This document shows, piece after piece, positions 51,619 to 59,193 of a stretch of 64,000 bases of DNA. A program made the position numbers and the translations under genes. The notes under the pieces are model-generated. The model saw only the letters and a program-made list of their open reading frames with translations, did no database searches and was not told the DNA's origin. Each line of letters starts with the position of its first letter. The stretch's first letter is position 1. Source of the stretch: Actinotalea sp. JY-7876. Lineage in GTDB: Bacteria > Actinomycetota > Actinomycetes > Actinomycetales > Cellulomonadaceae. The DNA is taken from positions 2,914,001 to 2,978,000 of the forward strand of contig NZ_CP059493.1 of the NCBI RefSeq assembly GCF_014042015.1, in the 5' to 3' direction.

Positions 51619-52998
51619 TCAGGCGGACGTGATCAACCGGAGCACCTCGACGGCACCCGCGCCGACCAGGCTGACCGGCAGTGCGAGGGTGGTCGAGAGG
51701 CCCTCGAGACCGTCGGCCAGCCGGGAGAACCCGACCGAGCGCCACCCGCGCCCGAAGGACAGGCTCAGGGCGGCCACCCCGAGACCCACGCCCACCGCGG
51801 TCCCCGTCGCGACGAGCGCGACCGGGCCTCCCACCGCCGCGCCCAGCAGCCCCAGCTCGACGAGCAGCACGCCCGCGGACACCCGCGGCGCCCAGCGCAC
51901 GACGGCGCCACGCGTCGTGCGCGGCTGCAGGCCGAGCGACAGCGCGACGAGCAGCACCGCGACCAGGGAGGCCCACCCGGTCAGGCCGCCCTGCTCCGCG
52001 CTCGCCAGCACGAGGGGGGCGGTCAGCGGCGGGACGAGCGAGACCACGACCGTGCCGACGTCGCGCCGGCGCTCGGCGCTGTGCACGGTGCGCTGGACCA
52101 TGCGGTGGTTCACGGCGCCGAGCGGCTCGGGCTCGGGCGTGCGGACGCCCACGGCGGACGACGCGACGCGGGCGACGTCGACCAGCTGCTCGTCCGGGAC
52201 GTCGACGGACATGCTCGGCAGGGCACGCAGCACGAGCGGCACGGCACCGAGCAGCACGGCGGCCGCGAGCACCGGGGGCAGGCCCATGAGCACGACGCCG
52301 GCGCACACGAGCGCCGCGCCGGCGAGGACGACGAGCAGGATCAGGGCGTGGTCGGCGGCCTCGTCGCGGGCACGGCGCGTCGCGCCCCAGCGGGCGGCGG
52401 TCGCGACGGTCGCCCCCGTCAGGGCTGCGACGACGAGCAGCTGGGCGGCGGCCGCCAGACCGGTGTCGACGGTGGCCGCGCCGGCGGCGGCGCCCGTGAG
52501 CGCCGCGACGACGGTCGGCCAGAGCGAGCCGGCGGTGCCCGGGCGTCGCGGGGTGACGGCGAGCGCCAGCGCCGCGACGAGCAGCGTCGCGGCGAGGATC
52601 CAGCGGTCCGTCGCGGGGGCGACGCCGCGCCCGATGCCCAGCACGACGGTGGCGGTGACGACGACGGCCGCGGCGCCGGCGACGCCGAGCCACCAGGGCG
52701 AGGTCGTCGGGCGGGTGACCGTCGGGTCGTGCACGTCGCGGCGGCCGCCCTTCGCGACGCGGACCGCCGTGGGCCGCGTCAGGACGTGCAGGACGGCGCC
52801 GTCCGACAGGTGCTCGCCCGTGGTCGAGTAGATGTCGACCTGCTGCCCCGAGGAGTCGACGACCGTCAGGGTCGGGTCGTCCAGGTCGGCGCCCGTCGCG
52901 CGCAGCACGTCGTAGACCGGGGTGCCGTGCGGGACCGCGACGTCGACCGAGCGGTCACCCAGACGGAGTCCGACCAAGGACCGGGCGGGTGAGATCAC
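51619..52998 (-). CDS. EccD-like membrane protein (EccD2)
   Basis: A 459-residue protein. The N-terminal ubiquitin-like domain (LRLGDRSVDVAVPHGTPVYDVLRA) is followed by about eleven membrane helices from residue 98. A cytosolic loop holds ERRRDVGTVVV. It has the EccD plan but differs clearly from EccD1, with a shorter linker. GTG 52998 has AGGGAG upstream. It is transcribed with the zinc-ribbon/RDD/FHA gene and is divergent from eccC, separated by 98 bases. It might form a heterodimer with EccD1, since EccD is a dimer in mycobacterial ESX structures. Confidence 0.88.
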   Translation of the reverse strand: MISPARSLVGLRLGDRSVDVAVPHGTPVYDVLRATGADLDDPTLTVVDSSGQQVDIYSTTGEHLSDGAVLHVLTRPTAVRVAKGGRRDVHDPTVTRPTTSPWWLGVAGAAAVVVTATVVLGIGRGVAPATDRWILAATLLVAALALAVTPRRPGTAGSLWPTVVAALTGAAAGAATVDTGLAAAAQLLVVAALTGATVATAARWGATRRARDEAADHALILLVVLAGAALVCAGVVLMGLPPVLAAAVLLGAVPLVLRALPSMSVDVPDEQLVDVARVASSAVGVRTPEPEPLGAVNHRMVQRTVHSAERRRDVGTVVVSLVPPLTAPLVLASAEQGGLTGWASLVAVLLVALSLGLQPRTTRGAVVRWAPRVSAGVLLVELGLLGAAVGGPVALVATGTAVGVGLGVAALSLSFGRGWRSVGFSRLADGLEGLSTTLALPVSLVGAGAVEVLRLITSA

Positions 52999-53037
52999 AC
53001 CGACTCCCTGGAAGCTCGCGCGCGGCTGGACGCGCTC

Positions 53038-53043
53038 ATATTA
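53038..53043 (-). promoter_or_regulatory. possible -10 of the eccD2 transcript
   Basis: TAATAT on the minus strand is the only AT-rich hexamer in the 98-base divergent region between eccD2 and eccC. No good -35 accompanies it. A -10 for eccC on the plus strand could overlap the same bases. Confidence 0.35.
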
Positions 53044-53096
53044 GGGTGTGCGCCGGGTCTCGAGGCCCAGGAGCGCACGAGGGAGAGCCCGACGAG

Positions 53097-56000
53097 ATGA
53101 CCGCACCCCCGCTCGCCGGCCCCTCCAGCACGCGGGTGGCGCCCCCGTCCGTCCCAGCGGGCCGGATCCAGGTCCTCCCGCCGCCCGAGATCACCCCGTC
53201 GGACGGCATCAGCGGCATGCTGACCACGCTGATCCCGATGCTCGGCTCGGCCGGCTCCATCGTCTTCGTGGCCCTCGCGACGCCCGGCACGCGCGGCATG
53301 ATCGCGGGCGGCATGTTCCTCGTCGCCTCGCTCGGCTTCGTCTTCGTCAACGGCTGGCGCCAGCGCTCGCAGCACCAGGCCACCGTCGTGGGCGCCCGCC
53401 GGGAGTACCTCGCGTACCTCTCCGAGCTGCGGGAGACCGTGCGCCAGGCGGCCCGCGCCCAGCGCCGCCGGGCGCTGTGGGACAACCCGGAGCCCACCGC
53501 CCTGGCCGTGGTCGCCGAGGAGCGCTCGCGGGTCTGGGAGCGCCAGCCCGACCACGAGGACTTCCTCGACGTGCGCATCGGCCTGGCCGACCAGGCCCTG
53601 TGCCTGACGCTCGACCCGCCGGAGACGGCCCCGCTCGCGCAGCTCGACCCGGTCGCCGCGTCGGCGGCCCACCGGTTCATGGTCACGCACCAGACGCAGC
53701 ACGACGTCCCCGTCGCGGTGGACGTCCGCTCCGTCGCGCGGGTCGAGATCACCGGCGACGAGGCCGACGTGCGCGGCCTCGCCCGGGCCATGGTCAGCCA
53801 CCTGGCGGCGTTCCACTCCCCCGAGCACCTGCGCATCGCCGTGGTCGCCTCCCCCCAGGCGCTCGGCGAGTGGGACTGGGCCAAGTGGCTCCCGCACACG
53901 CACAGCACCCGCGTGCGCGACGCCGTCGGCCCGGCGCGGATGATCGGCGCCTCGCTCACCGACCTCGAGGACCTCCTGCCCGAGGGCCTGCCCGACCGGC
54001 CCCGCTTCGGCGTGAACGAGACGCCGCTGCTCCCGCACCTGCTCGTCGTCGTCGACGGGGGCGACGTGCCCGCCGGGAACGCGATCCTCACGTCCGACGG
54101 CGTCATGGGCGTCACGGTCCTGGACCTGCCGGAGCGGTGGGACGACCTCGCCGACCCGCGGACCCTGCGCCTCACGCTCGGCTCGCGCGTCGGCGCCGGC
54201 CGCACGCCGTCGGGCGCCCCTCGCCTCCCCGTCGAGGCGCTGCACCTGGGGCGCGCGCCCTTCGAGGCGTCGGCCGACCGGATGTCCGTCGCGGACGCCG
54301 AGGCCGCGGCGCGGCGGCTCATGCCGCTCTACCTCGAGTCCGGCCCGCGCGCGGAGGACTCGCCCGCCGTCTCGGCCGAGCTCGTGGACCTGCTCGGCAT
54401 CGGCGACGTGCGCGACTTCGACCCCGACGTGCACTGGCGCCCGCGCCTGCAGCGCGACCGGCTCCGGGTGCCGATCGGCCTCACGAGCCAGGGGCAGCCG
54501 ATCGCCCTGGACATCAAGGAGTCGGCGCAGCAGGGCATGGGTCCCCACGGCCTGATCATCGGCGCGACGGGGTCCGGCAAGTCCGAGGTGCTGCGCACGC
54601 TCGTGCTCGCGCTCGCGCTGACCCACTCGTCGGAGGACCTCAACTTCGTCCTCGTCGACTTCAAGGGTGGAGCGACGTTCGCCGGCATGGCCGACATGCC
54701 GCACGTCTCGGCGATCATCACCAACCTCGGCGAGGAGCTCACCCTCGTCGACCGCATGCAGGACGCCCTGCAGGGCGAGATGACGCGGCGCCAGGAGCTG
54801 CTGCGCGCGGCCGGCAACTTCGCGAACGTCACGGACTACGAGAAGGCCCGCGCGGGCGGGCGCACCGACCTCGAGCCGCTGCCCGCGCTCCTCATCGTCG
54901 CCGACGAGTTCTCCGAGCTGCTCTCCGCGAAGCCGGAGTTCGTCGACCTCTTCGTCGCGATCGGCCGCCTCGGCCGCTCGCTGCAGATGCACCTCCTGCT
55001 GTCCTCGCAGCGCCTCGAGGAGGGGCGCCTGCGCGGCCTCGAGTCGCACCTGTCCTACCGGATCGGCCTGCGCACGTTCTCGGCCGCCGAGTCCCGCACG
55101 GTCCTCGGCGTCCCCGACGCCTACACGCTGCCCGCCGTGCCCGGCATGGGGTACCTGAAGCCCGACACGACGTCGATGATCCAGTTCCGCGCGTCCTACG
55201 TCTCCGGCCCGCCGAAGGGGCGGCGGCGCGCCGCGCGCGGCGGCCCCGCCGGACGCTCCACCAACGAGCGGATCGAGCTGTTCACCGCCGCGCCCGTGAC
55301 CAGCGACGCCCCGCAGCTCGAGGCCGCGCCCGTGGTCGAGGTGGCCGAGCCCGAGGAGACGCGCGCGACGTTCGACATCGCCGTGCAGCGCATGGCGGGC
55401 AAGGGCCGCCCGGCGCACAAGGTCTGGCTCGAGCCGCTCGTCGTGCCCCACACGTTCGACCAGCTGATGCCCGACCTCGTCGCCGACCCGACCCTGGGGC
55501 TGCACTCGCCCGGGTGGCGCGGCGCCGGGGACCTCACCGTGCCGCTCGGCATCGTCGACCGGCCGCTCGAGCAGCGCCGGGAGAACCTCACGCTCTCCCT
55601 CGGCGGCGCCGCGGGCCACATGGCCATCGTCGGCGGCCCGCGCACGGGCAAGAGCACCGCGGCCCGCTCGCTCGTCACGGCGCTCTCGCTCACGTGCACC
55701 CCGCTCGAGGTCCAGTTCTACGTCCTCGACTTCGGCGGCGGCACGTTCAGCCCGATGACGCGCCTCGCGCACGTCGCGGGCGTGGCGAGCCGCGCCGAGC
55801 CCGACGTCGTGCGGCGGATCATCGCCGAGATCGACGGCATCGTGGACGCGCGCGAGCTCTACTTCCGTCAGAACGGCATCGACTCGATCGAGACGTACCG
55901 GCAGCGCCGGGCCCAGGGCCTGGTCGACGACGGCTACGGCGACATCTTCCTCGTCGTCGACGGCTGGAGCACGATCCGGGCCGAGTTCGACGAGCTCGAG

Positions 56001-57110
56001 GCCGAGATCCAGACGCTCGCCGGGCGGGGCCTGACCTTCGGCCTGCACCTCGTGGCCACGGCCAACCGCTGGATGGACTTCCGCTCGCAGGTCAAGGACG
56101 TCTTCGGGACCCGGCTGGAGCTGCGCCTGGGCGACCCGATGGACTCGGACATCGACCGGCGCGTCGCGGTCAACGTGCCGAAGGACCGGCCGGGCCGAGG
56201 CATCACCACGACCAAGCACCACGTGCTGACCGCGCTGCCGCGGATCGACGGCGACGGCGACTCCGCCTCCCTCGGCGCCGGCGTCGACCAGATGATCGAG
56301 GCGGTCAACGCCGCGTGGCAGGGACCGGCGGGGCCCAAGCTGCGGCTGCTGCCCGAGATGGTCGAGCTCGAGCAGGTCCGCGAGATGGCGGCCCAGGGTC
56401 GCGGCGTGGACGACCGGCACATCCTCCTGGGCATCGACGAGGCCGCGCTCGCGCCGGTCGGGATCGACCCCCGCGAGGAGTCGCACCTGTACGCGTTCGG
56501 CGACGGCGGTGCCGGCAAGTCGGCCCTGCTGCGCGGCGTCGCGGTCGAGGTCCAGCGGCTCTACACCCCCGCGCAGGCCCAGATCTTCGCGATCGACTTC
56601 CGCCGCTCGCTGCTCGGTGAGATCCCGGACGAGTACCTGGCCGGCTACCTCACCACGCAGGACCAGGCCAAGGACGAGATCGCCGGCATCGCGGAGTACC
56701 TCAAGGGGCGCCTGCCCGGCCCGGACGTCACGCCCGAGCAGCTGCGCGCGCGGTCCTGGTGGTCCGGGGCCGAGGTCTTCGTGCTCGTCGACGACTACGA
56801 CCTCGTGGCGACGTCGCAGGGCAACCCCCTGACCCCGCTGGTCCCGCTGCTGGCGCAGGCCGGCGACGTCGGCCTGCACCTCGTGCTGACCCGGCGCACG
56901 GGTGGTGCCGCGCGGTCGATGTACGAGCCCGTGCTGCAGTCCCTCAAGGACCTCGCGGCGCCCGGCATCGTCATGTCCGGCAGCCCGGACGAGGGGGCGC
57001 TCATCGGCGGCGCCAAGCCGGTGCCCGGCGTCGCGGGGCGTGCCCAGCTCATCACGCGGGACAACGGCCGCCAGGTGGTCCAGCTCTCGTTCACGCCCGC
57101 GACGCTCTGA
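53097..57110 (+). CDS. eccC: type VII secretion ATPase EccC
   Basis: A 1337-residue FtsK/SpoIIIE-type motor on one polypeptide (EccCa and EccCb fused). Two membrane helices lie at about 41-61 and 66-86. Three P-loops follow: GATGSGKS at 489-496, GGPRTGKS at 846-853 and GDGGAGKS at 1135-1142. The Walker B of domain 1 is VADEFSE; domain 2 has VVDGWST and domain 3 VLVDDYD, so only the first has a clear catalytic Glu. ATG 53097 follows GAGGGAGAG. It is divergent from eccD2 and is the last secretion gene in this direction. It recognises the Esx export signal in related systems. Confidence 0.97.
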   Translation: MTAPPLAGPSSTRVAPPSVPAGRIQVLPPPEITPSDGISGMLTTLIPMLGSAGSIVFVALATPGTRGMIAGGMFLVASLGFVFVNGWRQRSQHQATVVGARREYLAYLSELRETVRQAARAQRRRALWDNPEPTALAVVAEERSRVWERQPDHEDFLDVRIGLADQALCLTLDPPETAPLAQLDPVAASAAHRFMVTHQTQHDVPVAVDVRSVARVEITGDEADVRGLARAMVSHLAAFHSPEHLRIAVVASPQALGEWDWAKWLPHTHSTRVRDAVGPARMIGASLTDLEDLLPEGLPDRPRFGVNETPLLPHLLVVVDGGDVPAGNAILTSDGVMGVTVLDLPERWDDLADPRTLRLTLGSRVGAGRTPSGAPRLPVEALHLGRAPFEASADRMSVADAEAAARRLMPLYLESGPRAEDSPAVSAELVDLLGIGDVRDFDPDVHWRPRLQRDRLRVPIGLTSQGQPIALDIKESAQQGMGPHGLIIGATGSGKSEVLRTLVLALALTHSSEDLNFVLVDFKGGATFAGMADMPHVSAIITNLGEELTLVDRMQDALQGEMTRRQELLRAAGNFANVTDYEKARAGGRTDLEPLPALLIVADEFSELLSAKPEFVDLFVAIGRLGRSLQMHLLLSSQRLEEGRLRGLESHLSYRIGLRTFSAAESRTVLGVPDAYTLPAVPGMGYLKPDTTSMIQFRASYVSGPPKGRRRAARGGPAGRSTNERIELFTAAPVTSDAPQLEAAPVVEVAEPEETRATFDIAVQRMAGKGRPAHKVWLEPLVVPHTFDQLMPDLVADPTLGLHSPGWRGAGDLTVPLGIVDRPLEQRRENLTLSLGGAAGHMAIVGGPRTGKSTAARSLVTALSLTCTPLEVQFYVLDFGGGTFSPMTRLAHVAGVASRAEPDVVRRIIAEIDGIVDARELYFRQNGIDSIETYRQRRAQGLVDDGYGDIFLVVDGWSTIRAEFDELEAEIQTLAGRGLTFGLHLVATANRWMDFRSQVKDVFGTRLELRLGDPMDSDIDRRVAVNVPKDRPGRGITTTKHHVLTALPRIDGDGDSASLGAGVDQMIEAVNAAWQGPAGPKLRLLPEMVELEQVREMAAQGRGVDDRHILLGIDEAALAPVGIDPREESHLYAFGDGGAGKSALLRGVAVEVQRLYTPAQAQIFAIDFRRSLLGEIPDEYLAGYLTTQDQAKDEIAGIAEYLKGRLPGPDVTPEQLRARSWWSGAEVFVLVDDYDLVATSQGNPLTPLVPLLAQAGDVGLHLVLTRRTGGAARSMYEPVLQSLKDLAAPGIVMSGSPDEGALIGGAKPVPGVAGRAQLITRDNGRQVVQLSFTPATL

Positions 57111-57232
57111 CCTCCGCACCGGTCCCCCGGGGCGGGAGCCGCGCGTTCCAAGATCGGCGCGCCGCGCGGCGGTCCGTCCCGGGGGCCCGCTAGCGTCGGC
57201 CCAGCGCCGCCCCCCGCGGCCCGAGGAGGACC

Positions 57233-58189
57233 ATGAGCGCCGACGTCGCCGTCGAGACCCACGCCCTGCGCAAGACCTACCGCACGGTGCGGGGCCGCCG
57301 GGTGGCCGTGGCGGGGCTCGACCTGACCGTCCCCGCGGGCGGAGTCCACGGGTTCCTCGGTCCCAACGGGTCGGGCAAGACGACGACGATCCGGATGCTG
57401 CTCGGGCTCGTGCGCCCCGACTCGGGCAGCGCGCGCATCTTCGGCCACGAGGTCCCCCGCCAGCTCCCCGGGGTGGTGCACCGCGTCGGCGCGATCGTCG
57501 AGGCGCCCAAGCTCTTCCCGGCCTTCTCGGGGCGCCGCAACCTCACGCTGCTCGCGGACGGCATCGGCACGCCGCGCACGCGCGTCGGGGCGGTGCTCGA
57601 GGAGACCGGCCTGGCGGACCGGGCCGACGACCGCTACTCCAGCTACTCGCTCGGCATGAAGCAGCGCCTCGCGATCGCCGCGACGCTCCTCAAGTCGCCG
57701 GACCTGCTCATCTTCGACGAGCCGACCAACGGCCTCGACCCGGCCGGCATCCACGAGATCCGCCGCACGATGCGGCGCCTGGGCGACGAGGGCCGCACGG
57801 TCCTGGTGAGCAGCCACGTGCTCGCGGAGGTCGAGCAGGTCGCCGACACGGTCTCGATCATCGGGCGCGGCCGACTGCTCGCGAGCGGCAGCGTCGCCGA
57901 CGTCATCGGCGACCGCACGGCGGAGGTGAGGGTGGGGGTGCGCGAACCGGACCGGGCCGCGGAGGCCCTGCGCGCCGCCGGCGCACAGGTGCGCCGCGAG
58001 GGTGACCACCTGCTGGTCGAGGGCGAGCCGGATCCCGCGCGCGTCACCTACCTCCTCGCGCAGCAAGGGCTGTGGGTCCACGAGCTGACCCCCGTGCGCG
58101 CGGGCCTGGAGACCGTCTTCCTGGAGCTGACCGCGAGCGAGACGCTCGGCGCCCCCACCCGGCGCACCACCGGCGGAGGTGCCCGATGA
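57233..58189 (+). CDS. ABC transporter ATP-binding protein
   Basis: A 318-residue ATPase. Walker A is GPNGSGKTT, the signature region is SLGMKQRLAIAATL, Walker B DLLIFDEPTNGLDPAG, and the H-loop is SSHVLAEVEQ. A C-terminal domain of about 90 residues follows. A strong GAGGAGGACC ribosome-binding site precedes ATG 57233. It is separated from eccC by 122 bases and overlaps the permease gene (ATGA). Such BcrA/DrrA-type ATPases export lipids, peptides or antibiotics. Whether it works with the secretion system is unknown. Confidence 0.92.
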   Translation: MSADVAVETHALRKTYRTVRGRRVAVAGLDLTVPAGGVHGFLGPNGSGKTTTIRMLLGLVRPDSGSARIFGHEVPRQLPGVVHRVGAIVEAPKLFPAFSGRRNLTLLADGIGTPRTRVGAVLEETGLADRADDRYSSYSLGMKQRLAIAATLLKSPDLLIFDEPTNGLDPAGIHEIRRTMRRLGDEGRTVLVSSHVLAEVEQVADTVSIIGRGRLLASGSVADVIGDRTAEVRVGVREPDRAAEALRAAGAQVRREGDHLLVEGEPDPARVTYLLAQQGLWVHELTPVRAGLETVFLELTASETLGAPTRRTTGGGAR

Positions 58190-59175
58190 GGCTGTTCGCG
58201 GTCGAGGTCCGGCGCCTGCTCGCGCGCCGCATGCTGGTGGCGGTCGTCGGGGCCGGGCTGGCCACGGTGGTGCTGGTCGCCATCGGGGTCTTCTTCAGCT
58301 CCCGCCCGCTGTCCGCGGCCGACCTCGAGCAGGCCCAGCGCTCGTACGAGGCCGCGCTGGAGGAGTGGGAGCTCAACGGCGAGGAGATGATCGCCGACTG
58401 CGAGGAGGCCGAGGCCGCCGAGCGCGAGGCCACGGGGACGGACGTCGACTACGGCTGCGACCAGATGACCGCGCCGCAGGAGGAGTGGTTCGTGCCCCAG
58501 GCGCAGGACTTCGCCTCCGCCGCGCCCGGCGTGCTCGCGACGACGGCGCTCCTGCTCGCCTTCCTCGCCGTCCTGCTGGGCGTGACGGCGACCGCCGCCG
58601 AGCTCACGACCGGCGCGATGGGCACGTGGCTGACGTTCGTGCCCCGCCGGACCGCGGTGCTCGCCTCGAAGCTCGCGGCCGCCGGCACCGTCGCGCTGGT
58701 CGTCGTCACGGTGCTCGTCCTGCTCCTCGTCGGGGGCGTCTGGATCGCCCACGCGGCCAACGACGCCACCGGGACGGCCACCGCGGCCAGCTGGCGCGAG
58801 ATCGGCGGGATCGCCCTGCGCCTGGTCCTGCTCGGCGGCGTCGCGGGCGTGCTCGGCGCCGCGCTGGGCGTGCTGCTGCGCCACACCGCCGCCGCGCTCG
58901 GCGTGCTCGCCGGCTGGGCGCTGGTCGTCGAGTCGCTCGTGAGCGGCCTGTGGCCCGACCTGCAGCCCTGGCTGCTGCGCACCAACGTCCTGGCATGGGT
59001 CCAGGACGGCACCACCTACTGGACCCAGGAGTGCACCGTGGGCGCCCAGGGGACCGTCTGCGAGGGCGTCGAGCACGCCGTCTCCCTCGGGCAGGGCGGC
59101 CTGTGGCTCCTCGTGGTGAGCGCCCTCCTCGTGGCGCTCACCGGCGCGGTGTTCCGCGTGCGCGACGTCACCTGA
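58186..59175 (+). CDS. ABC-2 type permease
   Basis: A 329-residue membrane protein with about six helices. The first helix (AVVGAGLATVVLVAIGVFF) is followed by a large extracellular loop of about 75 residues rich in Glu with two Cys (MIADCEEAEAAE and VDYGCDQM). The helices after it pair with the neighbouring ATPase to form an exporter. The ATG overlaps the ATPase stop. Its own stop lies in the arm of a bidirectional terminator. Confidence 0.87.
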   Translation: MRLFAVEVRRLLARRMLVAVVGAGLATVVLVAIGVFFSSRPLSAADLEQAQRSYEAALEEWELNGEEMIADCEEAEAAEREATGTDVDYGCDQMTAPQEEWFVPQAQDFASAAPGVLATTALLLAFLAVLLGVTATAAELTTGAMGTWLTFVPRRTAVLASKLAAAGTVALVVVTVLVLLLVGGVWIAHAANDATGTATAASWREIGGIALRLVLLGGVAGVLGAALGVLLRHTAAALGVLAGWALVVESLVSGLWPDLQPWLLRTNVLAWVQDGTTYWTQECTVGAQGTVCEGVEHAVSLGQGGLWLLVVSALLVALTGAVFRVRDVT

Positions 59176-59189
59176 CGTCGCGCACGCGG
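59154..59189. terminator. bidirectional terminator overlapping a stop codon
   Basis: A perfect 16-bp stem (59154-59169 with 59174-59189) around ACCT. The TGA of the permease gene (59173-59175) is in loop and stem. The stem ends five bases short of the convergent TgpA-like gene's stop. Confidence 0.75.
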
Positions 59190-59193
59190 CCCG

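Noticed and set aside
52995-57119. 1374-codon minus-strand open frame opposite eccC
   Set aside because: It mirrors eccC exactly and has low-complexity Arg/Asp/Val composition. eccC carries clear ATPase motifs.
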